A stretch of 64,000 nucleotides of DNA from Anaerolineae bacterium (GCA_019913005.1 JAIOHL010000207.1:28413-92412); one strand, 5' to 3'. Numbered from the stretch's first letter, positions 1 through 10,477 are shown. The notes: generated by a model from the letters alone, not told the origin. Translations and numbers: made by a program.

Positions 1-786
1 GGTGAAACCAGCAGATTCGCTGAGGGGCATTTTTGCGAGACCCGTTTTACCCAGCGTTGGCTCGGTCATAAGCTGGAATTGGTCATGGACGCGCCCTCTG
101 GTGATACTACACTCATTCCAGAACAGCGACTTTTCCATATTTACATTCATGGGGTCGCTGAAAGGGTCAAGGTCACTGCCAATGGGCATTCCATTGACCA
201 GAGCTATGATGTAGACACCGAGACCCTCCACCTAACAGCGATTCAGCTAGACCGACAAACGGGCCTACAATTGATGTTGGCAAGCTCATCGGATTCCCTA
301 CTCTCTCGTCGCTCTCGCAAACGCGAAACTTTGCTCCATCACCTGCGGTTCTTTAAGCTGCATACGGGCGTGCGCAACCGCATAGCTGATGAGATAGATG
401 CTATCATGGCCGACCCTGCTCAATTAGCCCCCTATATCATCACGCTGTCGGATTTACAGAGTCGGGTGTTTTTTGAAGTGCTTTGCGAGGCCGGGTTATA
501 TACCGTCGCCGACACCGACAAACCCGTACAGGTAGTGATGTGGAACAATACCGAGAATCCCTTTATTACCTATCGCTATCGGGATGCCTATCTCCATTTT
601 GGATTTTTACGCGCAGCCAATCACACCAACGGAGTATTACCACGTTTCACAACCTTTACTCCTCCGGTCAACGTATGGCGGCATGGAGCATATGAAGAGC
701 AGGTACACCACACGCAATGGCACACCCAAGTTGACTATCTCAATTTGTGGACGGCATCCGAAGGCTATCGAGAATCTACCCCGTAA
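1..786 (+). CDS. C-terminal part of a probable GH31-type glycoside hydrolase (5' end outside window)
   Basis: The reading frame is open from the first base, so the true start lies to the left; 261 codons are visible. The first ~90 residues read like the beta-sandwich that follows the catalytic barrel in GH31 alpha-glucosidases and xylosidases: an F-x-E-T-x-F strand, then a DAPSGD turn, then strands ending in V-x-V-T-x-N-G. The catalytic barrel is not in the window, so the enzyme activity cannot be read here. The last ~150 residues (rich in His, Tyr and Trp) were not recognised. The next gene, 48 bp downstream on the same strand, is also a carbohydrate-active protein, which supports a glycan-degradation role. 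The family call is tentative and rests on pattern memory; another sugar-active family with a C-terminal sandwich is possible. Confidence 0.5.
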   Translation, partial: GETSRFAEGHFCETRFTQRWLGHKLELVMDAPSGDTTLIPEQRLFHIYIHGVAERVKVTANGHSIDQSYDVDTETLHLTAIQLDRQTGLQLMLASSSDSLLSRRSRKRETLLHHLRFFKLHTGVRNRIADEIDAIMADPAQLAPYIITLSDLQSRVFFEVLCEAGLYTVADTDKPVQVVMWNNTENPFITYRYRDAYLHFGFLRAANHTNGVLPRFTTFTPPVNVWRHGAYEEQVHHTQWHTQVDYLNLWTASEGYRESTP

Positions 787-834
787 CCCGGTGGGTGCGT
801 ATTTTCATATAATCGTGAACGAAGGAAAATCACT

Positions 835-2100
835 ATGCCTATTTCACGGCGAACGTTTTTTAAAGGGGCTGGAGCACTGCTCGTTGGACAAGCCCTGCAT
901 TACAATACGGGCTATGCGTTCTCGACACCCGAACCAAAGGCTGCCCGAAACATACGTCAAACAGCAGGTCGTCCACTTTTGATGGCTCATTACATGCCAT
1001 GGTACCAAACGCCAGAAATCAGTTTCCGTTGGGGTTGGCATTGGACGATGGAGCATTTTAATCCGCGCATCACCGATGAAAATGGCCGCCCAGAGATCGC
1101 TTCCCATTATATGCCCTTGACTGGCCCGTATGATTCCAGCGACCCTGATTTGTTGGAATATCAAGTGCTGCTGATGAAACTCAGTGGTATTGATGGGGTC
1201 ATTGTAGATTGGTATGGGGTCGAAAATTTCCGTGACTATGCAGACCTTAACGATGCCACTGTTAAGTTATTTGAATATATCGAGAAGGCAGGGCTGCTGT
1301 TTTCCCTTTGTTACGAAGACCAGACAGTCATGCACATGGTTGAAGGCGGTCATATTGAGGAAAGCGAACGGCTCACCTATGGGCAAGCTGATATGGTCTT
1401 TGCCCAGGAACAGTGGTTCACAAAAGAAACCTATATCAAAGCCAGTGGTCAACCGTTATTGTTTACCTTTGGCCCGCAGTATTTCAAAAGTGCCGACGAT
1501 TGGGAAACCCTGTTTACAGGACTCGAACCTCAACCCGCACTCATCACACTTGATAAACATAATGTCACCAACGCGCTATGCAGCTATCCTTGGCCCCCCA
1601 TGCAAGGCGGTGTTACCTATAACCGTGCTGCCATTGAAGCCTATCTCGGTGATTTTTATCGCAAGGCTGCCCGTAAGGATTATGTCGTGGGTGGGGCATT
1701 CCCCGGCTTCCATGATATTTATGCCGAAGCTAGTGTGCGTGACAGCTATGGATATTTGGATGCTGAGGGCGGCGAGACGTTTCGTTATACGCTGCAAATG
1801 GCCCTCGATCAGAACCCCGACATCATCCAACTCATCACGTGGAATGATTATGGGGAGGGAACGATAATCGAACCTACTGAGGAGTTTGGTTATCAATATT
1901 TGGCAATGCTGCAAGAAACTCGCCGCACATTCGATGGGGCTGATTTCGCCTTTACCACTCAACAGTTGGAACTCCCCTTGCGTTTGTTCAATTTGAGAAA
2001 AGCGCATTCGCAAGATAGCCAGCTAGACGAGGTATTTTCAAAACTCATTGCGGGTGACATCGAAAGTGCTGCCACCATTCTTGATAGCTATTCCGAGTAG
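835..2100 (+). CDS. Tat-exported GH99/GH71-like glycoside hydrolase family protein
   Basis: 421 residues. Residues 4-12 contain an S-R-R-T-F-F-K twin-arginine motif followed by a hydrophobic stretch, so export folded through Tat is likely. After residue ~45 comes H-Y-M-P-W-Y-Q-T-P and a W-G-W-H-W-T motif, the hallmark opening of GH99-like (endo-alpha-mannosidase-like) barrels; an L-x-G-I-D-G-V-I-V-D-W-Y strand follows near residue 120, and an I-T-W-N-D-Y-G-E-G strand near residue 340 carries acidic residues as expected for the active site. The substrate is not predictable. The ATG has an AAGGA ribosome site 8-9 bases upstream. A TATAAT lies at 808-813 but without a good -35, so the gene may be read together with the preceding hydrolase gene. 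The family is fairly sure, the activity is not. Confidence 0.72.
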   Translation: MPISRRTFFKGAGALLVGQALHYNTGYAFSTPEPKAARNIRQTAGRPLLMAHYMPWYQTPEISFRWGWHWTMEHFNPRITDENGRPEIASHYMPLTGPYDSSDPDLLEYQVLLMKLSGIDGVIVDWYGVENFRDYADLNDATVKLFEYIEKAGLLFSLCYEDQTVMHMVEGGHIEESERLTYGQADMVFAQEQWFTKETYIKASGQPLLFTFGPQYFKSADDWETLFTGLEPQPALITLDKHNVTNALCSYPWPPMQGGVTYNRAAIEAYLGDFYRKAARKDYVVGGAFPGFHDIYAEASVRDSYGYLDAEGGETFRYTLQMALDQNPDIIQLITWNDYGEGTIIEPTEEFGYQYLAMLQETRRTFDGADFAFTTQQLELPLRLFNLRKAHSQDSQLDEVFSKLIAGDIESAATILDSYSE

Positions 2101-2137
2101 TCACCGAACGTTTACATTGGATACTTTTCCAAAAGAC

Positions 2138-2174
2138 CAACCCCGGCTTATTCCCTCAACAATATCCGGGGTTG
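2138..2174. terminator. Hairpin between convergent genes
   Basis: A perfect 9-bp stem (CAACCCCGG with CCGGGGTTG) and a 19-nt loop sit between the stops of the GH99-like gene and the DUF2254 gene. The minus-strand side is followed by GTCTTTT, the plus side has no T run. It probably ends transcription of the minus-strand malQ-hut-DUF2254 run and may also stop plus-strand readthrough. Confidence 0.55.
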
Positions 2175-2175
2175 A

Positions 2176-3543
2176 TTATGCTTCTGTGGAGCCAACGAGA
2201 GTTTTCCGGTGTTCAAGAGTATCAATAACAGCCTGATACGCCGACTCAATGTCTTCACGGTCAGTTGCTTCAAGCGGCGTTACGGTTGACCCATGCAGCG
2301 TCATGGAAGCATGGCGTTTGACGACCTCAAAATCCTCCACTCGATACAGCCGTTCTGCGATCATTTGTAAGGTTTCGAGCAATCGAATGGTTACAGCCAC
2401 ACTGGATTGTCCGTATTGGCGCAGTTGATTAAAAGCGTCATCCATTAGGCCTTTGAAGCTAGGCGCGTAACAGATTAAGCGTAGTATGCCATTTTCATCA
2501 TAATGATATGGGGATGGCAGTTGACGTTCAGCAATTTGACATAACGCCGCTCCTAGCCAGTCCAAACAACTCATCGCAGTAAAGGGGTCATTAATGGCAG
2601 GTGAGATTGCCCGCAAACCGACCTCCACCAATTCATTAAATAAAAACTCCATATCGTAATCTGGTGAACGATGGGTATCCGTCACAAAGGCAATTTCAAG
2701 GTCAGTCTTAGTTGTTGGGTCAATGGGCTTCTCCGACCAGATTTTTGCCAATGTACCCCCTGCCGAAACAAAGTCCCCGGGGTGATGGCGTACCCATATC
2801 ACGTAATTGCGGGAGATGGCAATTTCTGCCAACATCCCAAAGTCAATCAGTCGTAGATAACCACTGCGCGGACTCTTGATCAATTCAGTAAGTGGATATG
2901 ACAGGTCGGCAATGGTTTGCTCAATGGTTGGGTATGGTGAATTCAATTGCGACGCAGCAGATTGCGGGAAGTTAGCATGGACGGCTTCATGTAAATCGCT
3001 CCCTACCCGGGCAATGAGGTTGGGGATTTGAATAGCTTCAGCAGTGTGATGGATGAAGTAAATCAGGACACCAAAACTTAGGACGGCCAATAGAATGCCC
3101 ACAGTGACTGACAGATGTGGCAGATTGCCATTTTCAGAGTCAGCCACACGGATGGTACGTAAGACTAGAAGGCTATAGATGAACGTTGCGGTAAAGACGC
3201 CAAGTACAATCTGCGTACCGCGATCTCGCATAAAGTTGATAAGCAAGCGAGGGCCAGATTGCGTCGAGGTAAATGACAACGCGACCATGACTATCGAAAA
3301 TACGACTCCGGCTACGGTAATCATTGACCCGGCAATCGTCGCCAGCAGGAGGCGCTCACCATCAATATCGCCGTCATAAAACAGGCCCAATGCTTCAAGA
3401 GTTTTGGTGCTGACCCGCCGATCCAGTTCCAACATGATCGAGGCTAATAACATTGCTCCCACCATCATCAACAGTGGGACAAACCAATAGTTGTGGCGTA
3501 GATTCAGGAGATTGACACGTAGGGTATAGCGAATGGATTTCAT
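2176..3543 (-). CDS. DUF2254 integral membrane protein
   Basis: 455 residues matching the DUF2254 family of predicted membrane proteins of unknown function. The N-terminal ~160 residues contain four hydrophobic segments: around residues 17-37, 70-95 (with a T-V-A-G-V-V-F-S-I motif typical of the family), 112-130 and 143-165. The remaining ~290 residues look soluble and contain the family's conserved E-V-G-L-R-A-I-S-P-A-I-N-D-P-F-T-A segment (~300-320). The start is 5 bases after the hutU stop, so it is probably cotranscribed with hutH and hutU. Nothing in the sequence shows a link to histidine breakdown; a membrane role such as ion handling would be speculation. Confidence 0.85.
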   Translation of the reverse strand: MKSIRYTLRVNLLNLRHNYWFVPLLMMVGAMLLASIMLELDRRVSTKTLEALGLFYDGDIDGERLLLATIAGSMITVAGVVFSIVMVALSFTSTQSGPRLLINFMRDRGTQIVLGVFTATFIYSLLVLRTIRVADSENGNLPHLSVTVGILLAVLSFGVLIYFIHHTAEAIQIPNLIARVGSDLHEAVHANFPQSAASQLNSPYPTIEQTIADLSYPLTELIKSPRSGYLRLIDFGMLAEIAISRNYVIWVRHHPGDFVSAGGTLAKIWSEKPIDPTTKTDLEIAFVTDTHRSPDYDMEFLFNELVEVGLRAISPAINDPFTAMSCLDWLGAALCQIAERQLPSPYHYDENGILRLICYAPSFKGLMDDAFNQLRQYGQSSVAVTIRLLETLQMIAERLYRVEDFEVVKRHASMTLHGSTVTPLEATDREDIESAYQAVIDTLEHRKTLVGSTEA

Positions 3544-3548
3544 AATAG

Positions 3549-5195
3549 TTATTGTCGCACTGGTATTACAAGGCCATTCTTGCCCGCAGTCTCAATCGCA
3601 AGTTCATAGCCCGCGTCAGCATGGCGCAAAACCCCCATCGCCGGGTCATTGGTCAAAACGCGCTGCAAACGGGCGGCAGCTTGTGGCGTGCCATCGGCGA
3701 CAATCACCTGTCCAGCATGTTGACTAAAGCCAATCCCGACACCCCCGCCATGATGAAAACTAACCCATGTCGCACCGCTGGCAACATTGACCATTAAGTT
3801 GAGCAAGGGCCAATCACTGACGGCATCTGTGCCATCCAACATAGACTCCGTTTCGCGGTTGGGGCTGGCAACACTGCCCGTATCCAGATGATCGCGGCCA
3901 ATCACAATTGGGGCGCTGACCTCACCTTTTGCGACCAGTTCATTAAAGGCCAGACCTGCTTTGGCGCGTGCCCCCTGCCCTAACCAACAAATGCGTGCAG
4001 GCAGTCCTTGAAAAGCTACCCTCTCCTGCGCCTTTTTAATCCAGCGATGCAGGGCTACGTCTTTGGGAAATAAATCAAGGATGGCTTGATCGGTACGATA
4101 AATGTCCTGCGGGTCGCCGGAAAGGGCCACCCAGCGAAATGGGCCTTTGCCTTCACAAAAGAGGGGACGGACATACGCAGGTACAAAACCGGGAAACGCA
4201 AATGCCTCCTCAAATCCGGCATCATAGGCCCGCTGACGGATATTGTTGCCATAATCGAAGACCACTGAGCCGCGTTTTTGCAAGGCGACCATCGCCTCTA
4301 CCGAACGCCGCATGGTCATTAAACTGGCATCATGATAGGCAGCAGGGTCGGAGGTACGTAATTCGACGGCAGCTTCATAAGGCATATGGGTAGGGACGTA
4401 CATCATGACGTCGTGGGCAGGCGTCTGATCGGTGACAACTTCGGGGATGATGTTGCTATTGAGCAGGGTCTCATATAGATCGGAGGCGTTCGCCAATACG
4501 CCAATACTGATAGCTTCACCGCGATTTTTGGCTTCCAGTGCCCGTTGAATCCCCTGCTCCAAATCGGTTGTCCATTCATCCAGATAACGGGTTTCGATGC
4601 GGCGCTGGATACGATGTTCGTCTACTTCGGCAATCAAACACACCCCTTCATTCATCGTCACCGCTAGGGGTTGTGCGCCACCCATGCCACCGAGACCCGC
4701 CGTAACCGTGAGTGTGCCACGTAATGTGCCGTTAAAATGACGCCGGGCCGCCTCCGCCAATGTTTCATATGTGCCCTGCAAAATGCCCTGTGTACCGATA
4801 TAAATCCAACTGCCTGCCGTCATTTGCCCGTACATGATAAGCCCCTTAGCGGCAAGGGCATCAAAATGTTCTTGGGTAGCCCAATGCGGCACAAGGTTGC
4901 TGTTGGCGATGAGGACACGCGGCGCGTCGGGGGTGGTTTTCAATACACCAACTGGTTTGCCACTTTGCACCAATAGGGTTTCATCATTTTCTAGCGATTG
5001 CAGGGTACGAATAATCGCGTCAAAGGCTTCCCAACTGCGGGCAGCCTGTCCACGCCCCCCATAAACAATCAGATTCGCGGGGTCTTCAGCCACTTCAGGA
5101 TCAAGATTATTCATCAACATACGCAGGGCGGCCTCTTGCAACCACCCCTTGCATTGCAGTTGTGAACCACGCGGCGCACGGATTACACGGGTCAT
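3549..5195 (-). CDS. hutU: Urocanate hydratase
   Basis: 548 residues. It catalyses the second step of histidine degradation, urocanate to 4-imidazolone-5-propionate, using tightly bound NAD+. The start was set at the ATG at 5195 because the protein then opens with T-R-V-I-R-A-P-R-G, as in other HutU proteins, and an AGGGAG ribosome site lies 12 bases upstream; an earlier ATG in frame (5240) would lie inside hutH. The NAD-binding glycine-rich segment ([11 protein letters not shown]) is near residue 170, and the family segment with [10 protein letters not shown] near 375. Length is normal for the family. It follows hutH by one base, which implies translational coupling. The next two enzymes of the pathway (hutI, hutG) are not in this window. 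Confidence 0.96.
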   Translation of the reverse strand: MTRVIRAPRGSQLQCKGWLQEAALRMLMNNLDPEVAEDPANLIVYGGRGQAARSWEAFDAIIRTLQSLENDETLLVQSGKPVGVLKTTPDAPRVLIANSNLVPHWATQEHFDALAAKGLIMYGQMTAGSWIYIGTQGILQGTYETLAEAARRHFNGTLRGTLTVTAGLGGMGGAQPLAVTMNEGVCLIAEVDEHRIQRRIETRYLDEWTTDLEQGIQRALEAKNRGEAISIGVLANASDLYETLLNSNIIPEVVTDQTPAHDVMMYVPTHMPYEAAVELRTSDPAAYHDASLMTMRRSVEAMVALQKRGSVVFDYGNNIRQRAYDAGFEEAFAFPGFVPAYVRPLFCEGKGPFRWVALSGDPQDIYRTDQAILDLFPKDVALHRWIKKAQERVAFQGLPARICWLGQGARAKAGLAFNELVAKGEVSAPIVIGRDHLDTGSVASPNRETESMLDGTDAVSDWPLLNLMVNVASGATWVSFHHGGGVGIGFSQHAGQVIVADGTPQAAARLQRVLTNDPAMGVLRHADAGYELAIETAGKNGLVIPVRQ

Positions 5196-5196
5196 A

Positions 5197-6714
5197 TTAA
5201 TCAAAAACTCCCTGTCGAATGAGTTGCACAATTTTTTCAATGTCGGGGTTGGGCGGACGGTCTTCGGTCAACCGAGGCACTTGTTGGCGAATGTGGGCAT
5301 GGGCACGTTCGACTCCGACCCCGCTTTTTAGAGGTCGCTGATATTCCAACGCCTCTGCCGAACACAACAATTCGATAGCGATGACATGGGTCGCCAATTT
5401 GACCGCCTGCCATGCTTGATGGGCCGCCGTCGCTCCCATGCTGTTGTAATCTTCCATGCCTGCGCTGGTCGGGATGTTATGCACACTCGCCGGAGCAGCA
5501 AGGGTCTGGATTTCGTTACAGGCGGCGGCGGCAGTATATTGCGCGATCATCAAGCCGCTGTGTAACCCCGGTTGCGGGCTAAGATGGGGATTGAGCGGAT
5601 TTTCGCTGTCGGAAGCGCTTAACAAAAAGTAAACACGTCGTTCGCTAATGCCTGCGATATGCGACACTGCTATTTTGAGAGCATCCAGAGCTAGCGCAAT
5701 TGGCGTCCCATGAAAATTGCCCGCGCTGATGATGTCGCCATTGTCGGGGAACACCAGCGGGTTATCAGTCACGGCGCTCAGTTCGCGGTTGATGATGGTC
5801 GTCACGTACTCCAACATATCCCATGCCGCGCCAAGCACCTGCGGCGTACAGCGCAGCGAATAGGGGTCTTGGACACGTGGATCATCGGTTTTATGGCTAG
5901 GCAGAATGGTGCTGCCTTCTAGCAAAGTACGCAAGCGATCCGCCACGCGCATCTGCCCCTGCTGTTGGCGAATCATATGCACTCGACCATCCAAAAAAGC
6001 ATCGGTGGCACGGCAAGCATCAATCGAAAGCGCGGCGGCAGTGATGGCTGATGCTAAAAGATGCTCGGTATCCGCAATCAGCAAGGCCGCCATCGCACAC
6101 ATCAGATGCGTGCCATTAATGAGGGCTAATCCTTCTTTGGCATCCAAAACAAGTGGGGCTACACCTGCTTGTTCCAGCGCCTCTCCCCCGCTCATTATTT
6201 GGCCTTGAAACCATGCCTCCCCTTCCCCAATCAACACGAGGCTGATATGCGAAAGGGGTGCAAGATCGCCACTCGCCCCAACCGACCCACGCGAGGGCAC
6301 AACAGGAGTAATGCCCGCATTCAGGACATTTACAAGAGTCTCAACCACAACGGGTCGGACACCCGAATACCCCCTGCACAAACTGGCCGCCATCACAATC
6401 ATGACAGCGCGTACTACCTCTTCGGGCAAGACATCGCCAATACCCGCTGCGTGACTGCGAATCAGGTTGCGCTGTACCTGTCGGATTTGTTCGGGAGCAA
6501 TTCGCACACGATTGAGGCTGCCGAAACCCGTATTGACGCCGTAGGCCACTTTGCCTTGCGCCACTGTGTTTTTGACCACCTCATGCCCAGCTTCGATTTT
6601 TTCACGGGCAGAACGATGCAGCACAACCGTCTGCCCTCGCCGTGCCACACCTATAATGTCTCCAATATGCAGTGACCCGCCATCCAAAATGGTGAAATGT
6701 GCTGTGCTGCCCAT
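5197..6714 (-). CDS. hutH: Histidine ammonia-lyase
   Basis: 505 residues. It deaminates histidine to urocanate with the self-formed MIO cofactor. The Ala-Ser-Gly triad that cyclises to MIO is at residues 147-149 within [12 protein letters not shown]. The catalytic Tyr region (Y-G-V-N-T-G-F-G) is at residues 58-65, and other family segments follow (a G-N-F-H-G motif and Q-D-x-Y-S-x-R-C-like D-P-Y-S-L-R-C). The gene starts 12 bases after the malQ stop; an AGGG ribosome site overlaps that stop. It is immediately followed by hutU, so substrate flow runs hutH then hutU in one transcript. Confidence 0.97.
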   Translation of the reverse strand: MGSTAHFTILDGGSLHIGDIIGVARRGQTVVLHRSAREKIEAGHEVVKNTVAQGKVAYGVNTGFGSLNRVRIAPEQIRQVQRNLIRSHAAGIGDVLPEEVVRAVMIVMAASLCRGYSGVRPVVVETLVNVLNAGITPVVPSRGSVGASGDLAPLSHISLVLIGEGEAWFQGQIMSGGEALEQAGVAPLVLDAKEGLALINGTHLMCAMAALLIADTEHLLASAITAAALSIDACRATDAFLDGRVHMIRQQQGQMRVADRLRTLLEGSTILPSHKTDDPRVQDPYSLRCTPQVLGAAWDMLEYVTTIINRELSAVTDNPLVFPDNGDIISAGNFHGTPIALALDALKIAVSHIAGISERRVYFLLSASDSENPLNPHLSPQPGLHSGLMIAQYTAAAACNEIQTLAAPASVHNIPTSAGMEDYNSMGATAAHQAWQAVKLATHVIAIELLCSAEALEYQRPLKSGVGVERAHAHIRQQVPRLTEDRPPNPDIEKIVQLIRQGVFD

Positions 6715-6726
6715 TTTGAATTTACC

Positions 6727-8253
6727 CTAATCGCGTGAATACATATGCGTTAATTCAGCAAGACGTTCGGCGTGTTCAACCTTGAGTTGATCCGGGGTAT
6801 AGCGCCACTGCCAATTGCCACTTTCGCTGCTGGGATAGTTCATACGGGCTTCGTTGCCCAGTCCCAAAATATCCTGCATTGGCACCAGCGCCAAATCTGC
6901 CACCGACATCCATGCCAGTCGGATAAAATCCCAATGGGCATCGGCGGGGTCTTTGATATTGGCATAGCGCGTCGCAAACAATCGTTCCCGTTTGACCGTT
7001 TCGGGGTCATCGGTTGTACCTGTCGTATCTTTGCGCAGATACCAGCCCATAACCGTTTCGTTATCGTGCGTGCCTGTGTAAACGACAGTATTGTTATCGT
7101 AATTGTGGGGCAGGAAATTGTTAGTAGGGCCGGAGCCAAAACCAAATTGCACAATCCGCATCCCCGGCATATCAAACTGTTTGCGCAGATTCTCGACGCC
7201 CGGTGTGATAACCCCCAAATTTTCCGCCATCACGGGCACTTGCCCACCCAACGCATTTTTGACTGCTTCAAAGAAATGGGCTTTGGGGCCATCAATCCAG
7301 CGACCTTTGACAGCAGTGGGTTCGGTGGCGGGAATTTCCCAATAGGCCTCAAATCCCCGGAAGTGGTCAATGCGGATAATATCTACCAGATTCAAGGTGG
7401 CCTTCATGCGGCGAATCCACCATTCATAGCCGTCTTGGGCCATAATATCCCAACGATAGAGCGGATTGCCCCAACGCTGACCAGTGGCGCTAAAATAATC
7501 CGGGGGGACACCCGCTACCACTGTTGGCTGTCCATCTTCATCCAGATAAAACAGATGGGGATTGGCCCACGCATCCGCGCTGTCATGGGCAACAAAAATC
7601 GGCACATCCCCGACAATCTGGATACCTTTTGAATTGGCGGTATGTTTGACATCACGCCACTGTTCAAAAAATAACCATTGAATGAATTTCTGATACCCAA
7701 TGGCGTCGGCAAGACGTTTTTGGGCAGTGTCAAGTGCGTCGGGTTCACGGCGGACGAGTTCCGTCGGCCATTCGACCCACGAGCCACCGCCATAATCCAG
7801 CTTGAGCGCCATAAATAAAGCATAGTCGTTTAGCCAACTGGCTTCCCGTTGGATAAATTCATCATACATGCGGCGGACACGATGCCCATCCGCTTTGAAT
7901 TTTTCATAGGCTCGTTTTAGGCGTTCGGTCTTATAGGCAATCACCGGGCCAAAGTTAACCCGTTCATGGCTAAAAGCAGGGTCGGGCACAACATCGTTAG
8001 CCGTTAAGAGACCCTCGTCAACCAAACGATCCAGATTAATTAACATCGGGTTGCCAGCAAACGCTGAAAAACATTGATAGGGTGAATCCCCATACCCAGT
8101 GGGGCCGAGCGGTAAAACTTGCCAGATAGCTTGTTTACTTGCGACGAGGAAATCAATAAAAATGTAGGCGGCCTCCCCCAAATCACCAATACCATGTCGT
8201 CCGGGGAGCGAGGTGGGATGCAGCAAGACACCGCTTGCTCGCTTAAATGCCAT
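6727..8253 (-). CDS. malQ: 4-alpha-glucanotransferase (amylomaltase)
   Basis: 508 residues, GH77. It transfers alpha-1,4-glucan segments between maltodextrins in the cytoplasm. The start at 8253 gives the usual opening M-A-F-K-R-A-S-G-V-L-L-H-P-T-S-L-P-G; an AGGAG ribosome site is 13 bases upstream. An in-frame ATG at 8289 adds 12 unlike residues and is less likely. The catalytic nucleophile Asp is in I-R-I-D-H-F-R-G, the acid/base Glu in A-E-N-L-G, and the third Asp in T-G-T-H-D-N-E-T. It leads the minus-strand run malQ-hutH-hutU-DUF2254, an unusual pairing of glycogen or maltodextrin metabolism with histidine breakdown, and is divergent from a secreted nuclease-like gene. Confidence 0.96.
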   Translation of the reverse strand: MAFKRASGVLLHPTSLPGRHGIGDLGEAAYIFIDFLVASKQAIWQVLPLGPTGYGDSPYQCFSAFAGNPMLINLDRLVDEGLLTANDVVPDPAFSHERVNFGPVIAYKTERLKRAYEKFKADGHRVRRMYDEFIQREASWLNDYALFMALKLDYGGGSWVEWPTELVRREPDALDTAQKRLADAIGYQKFIQWLFFEQWRDVKHTANSKGIQIVGDVPIFVAHDSADAWANPHLFYLDEDGQPTVVAGVPPDYFSATGQRWGNPLYRWDIMAQDGYEWWIRRMKATLNLVDIIRIDHFRGFEAYWEIPATEPTAVKGRWIDGPKAHFFEAVKNALGGQVPVMAENLGVITPGVENLRKQFDMPGMRIVQFGFGSGPTNNFLPHNYDNNTVVYTGTHDNETVMGWYLRKDTTGTTDDPETVKRERLFATRYANIKDPADAHWDFIRLAWMSVADLALVPMQDILGLGNEARMNYPSSESGNWQWRYTPDQLKVEHAERLAELTHMYSRD

Positions 8254-8413
8254 GTTTTTGAATATTCTCCTGCTACCTAAATCTCTCAAACTGGAAAAAC
8301 GCCTCTAGCGTATATCAGGTAGTCAAAAATTTCCACAATACGTTTTTCCGCGCCCAACCTGTTAAAATAGATGCGCTTATTGATACATGCTGGGAGGAGA
8401 TAATTTCTATCCA

Positions 8414-10429
8414 ATGAAACACTCTTTACGTCATCTTGTCGTATTCTTGTTGTGTTTTGCCATCTTGATTACCCCGGTTGTAATGACCAGCCCACGAGCG
8501 TTTTCACAAGACATTCCCCTGCTTAAGATCGGCGAGGTACAGGGAGCGGTAGCCGAAGATCAGGCCGAACCCCAAACCTTTAAATCGCCCTATAAAGATG
8601 ACCGTGTACGGGTACAGGGTGTTGTCACCAATCTGATGATGATTGACACCAGTGGACGCCAGTTAAACCTATTTTTCTTGCAAGAGACACCCGAAAACAG
8701 TGACGGCGACCCGGATACCTCGGATGCCATTCAGGTCTTGATTGGCGCGAAAACTGCTTTTGATGATTACACGCCTGTGCTAGGCGACACCATCACAGTG
8801 GAGGGCAAAGTTGAAGAATTTTATGAGATGACCCGCCTGCGTGAAATTGCCCTCGTGAGTGTGGATGGCGCAGTCGAAGATTTGAATACCGCCGTTCCCG
8901 CCATCGAATATAATCCAACAGGCGATGCACTGACAGTTGCCCAAATGAGCGAACGACTTGAATCTATGCGGGTATTTGTGCCGGAAATGAGCTACACCAT
9001 ATCGGGCACGCATCTATATAGTTCCAGCAACGACAGCGAAGTGTATGTGATGCGTGGGGATGCGCCAGTGGCCCAACGTGAAAATCTTTACGAACGGCGT
9101 GTCTTCCGTGACACCGAAGCCTTAGACGATGGTTTAGATAATGATAACCCCTATCGTATCTCGGTAGAGGCCAACATCCTCAAGGGGTTGGCCTATGATT
9201 ACAACGTCAATCTACCCCCCTACACCACTTATGAGGTTTTCACCAGTCCGCTCACTGGAAATTTGGTGTATGCCTTCGCTCGATACACGCTACAAATTGA
9301 TACCCTGCCAGAAGTGCAAGCCGGAGTCGCGCCCGACCAAAATACGCCTATTTTCCCCGCTGACCCTGCGACTCAATTTACCGTAGCGACGTTTAATGTC
9401 GAAAATCTCTACGATTTTTATAATGATCCTTTTGACATCAACGACAATCCCGAAAATTTGGCGTTTAACTATGTGCCACGCACCCTTGACGCCTATCAGA
9501 CCCATATCACCAAATTGGCACGTCAAATTGTGGAAGCGATGCACTCGCCCGACACCATCGCCTTGCAAGAGGTCGAAGATCAGGATGTGTGTGTCAGCGG
9601 GTTGATCTATGGCACATGCAGCGGGGATGCCGATAATGCCAATGGTCTGCCCGATGTACTCGAAGATTTGAGTATCGAGATCGCGCGGCTGACCAACAGC
9701 GCCGTCATCTATACACCTGCGATTGACCGGGACAGCGCCGATACGCGTGGCATTACACAGGCATTCCTCTATCGCACTGACCGTGTAACAATGCCGATTG
9801 CGCCAGAAGACCCCATTCTTGGCCCACGCCCAGACGACCCCAACGCCGATAAATTTCCGATGAATCAAGAGATCAGCAATCCAAAGTCCTTGAGCCGGAT
9901 GTTTGCGATTGGCACGCCGCAATATGACCGTGCGCCGCTGGTAGGGCTGTTCTATATTTTCCCCGAAGGCATGACCTCACCAGAATCGCCCTATATCGAA
10001 GTCTACGTGTCGGCAAACCATTTCATTAGCAATCCCGATGCCAGCAATGTCCTGCGTGAAGGGCAAGCGGCCTATAACATCGAATTGGCACAAAGTGTGT
10101 TAGCGGTCAACCCTGATGCCTATTTTGTCATAGCAGGCGACCTCAACAACTACCCCTATTCGTCAGAAGTCAGCCTGTTTGATGCGGTGTTTAATAATCT
10201 ATGGGATGAAATTCCCGCCGTATCACGCTACACCTATATCTATCAAGGTCAAACCCAAACCCTCGACCAGATTTTGGTGACACCCGCGCTGGCAAATTTA
10301 TTGGCCTCCGTCGGTGTGGCGCACGTCAATTCAGACTATCCGTATCACTTTAGCGAAGATGCAACAAGCCTTTATGCGGTAACTGATCACGACCCCGTTG
10401 TGGCAACCTTCAATTTCCCAACTGAGTAA
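8414..10429 (+). CDS. Secreted endonuclease/exonuclease/phosphatase family protein with OB-fold domain
   Basis: 671 residues. A cleavable signal peptide is visible at residues 1-32 (positive start, long hydrophobic core, A-F-S-Q-D). Residues ~40-200 look like the OB-fold nucleic-acid-binding domain found in ExeM/NucH-type extracellular nucleases (V-x-G-V-V-T-N-L and a long acidic L-F-F-L-Q-E-T segment). Residues ~320-670 carry the exonuclease-endonuclease-phosphatase fold: T-F-N-V-E-N-L-Y (metal Asn/Glu), A-L-Q-E-V-E, A-G-D-L-N-N and a final V-T-D-H-D-P-V. It likely degrades extracellular DNA, for nutrient recovery. The start at 8414 was chosen because GGAGGAG lies ~14 bases upstream and translation then opens with a typical signal peptide; the ATG at 8387 overlaps that ribosome site. 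Confidence 0.85.
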   Translation: MKHSLRHLVVFLLCFAILITPVVMTSPRAFSQDIPLLKIGEVQGAVAEDQAEPQTFKSPYKDDRVRVQGVVTNLMMIDTSGRQLNLFFLQETPENSDGDPDTSDAIQVLIGAKTAFDDYTPVLGDTITVEGKVEEFYEMTRLREIALVSVDGAVEDLNTAVPAIEYNPTGDALTVAQMSERLESMRVFVPEMSYTISGTHLYSSSNDSEVYVMRGDAPVAQRENLYERRVFRDTEALDDGLDNDNPYRISVEANILKGLAYDYNVNLPPYTTYEVFTSPLTGNLVYAFARYTLQIDTLPEVQAGVAPDQNTPIFPADPATQFTVATFNVENLYDFYNDPFDINDNPENLAFNYVPRTLDAYQTHITKLARQIVEAMHSPDTIALQEVEDQDVCVSGLIYGTCSGDADNANGLPDVLEDLSIEIARLTNSAVIYTPAIDRDSADTRGITQAFLYRTDRVTMPIAPEDPILGPRPDDPNADKFPMNQEISNPKSLSRMFAIGTPQYDRAPLVGLFYIFPEGMTSPESPYIEVYVSANHFISNPDASNVLREGQAAYNIELAQSVLAVNPDAYFVIAGDLNNYPYSSEVSLFDAVFNNLWDEIPAVSRYTYIYQGQTQTLDQILVTPALANLLASVGVAHVNSDYPYHFSEDATSLYAVTDHDPVVATFNFPTE

Positions 10430-10446
10430 TCCGCTCTAAATGAAAA

Positions 10447-10475
10447 GGGCAGGAGATTGACCCCCTGCCCTTCTG
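10447..10475. terminator. Bidirectional rho-independent terminator
   Basis: GGGCAGG and CCTGCCC form a 7-bp stem around a 10-nt loop, flanked by AAAA on the left and TTCT on the right. It lies between the convergent nuclease gene and the SecD-P1-like gene. Read on the minus strand the stem is followed by CTTTTCA, so it serves both directions. Confidence 0.75.
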
Positions 10476-10477
10476 CT

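Noticed and set aside
1214..1867. A 217-codon frame inside the GH99-like gene
   Set aside because: Same-strand shadow in a second frame with no ribosome site; the GH99-like motifs are in the main frame.
6772..7632. A 286-codon plus-strand frame opposite malQ
   Set aside because: It lies fully inside malQ, which has clear catalytic motifs, and no ribosome site or domain supports the antisense frame.
9290..9922. A 210-codon minus-strand frame opposite the secreted nuclease gene
   Set aside because: The opposite strand carries the conserved nuclease motifs; the antisense frame has no known pattern.
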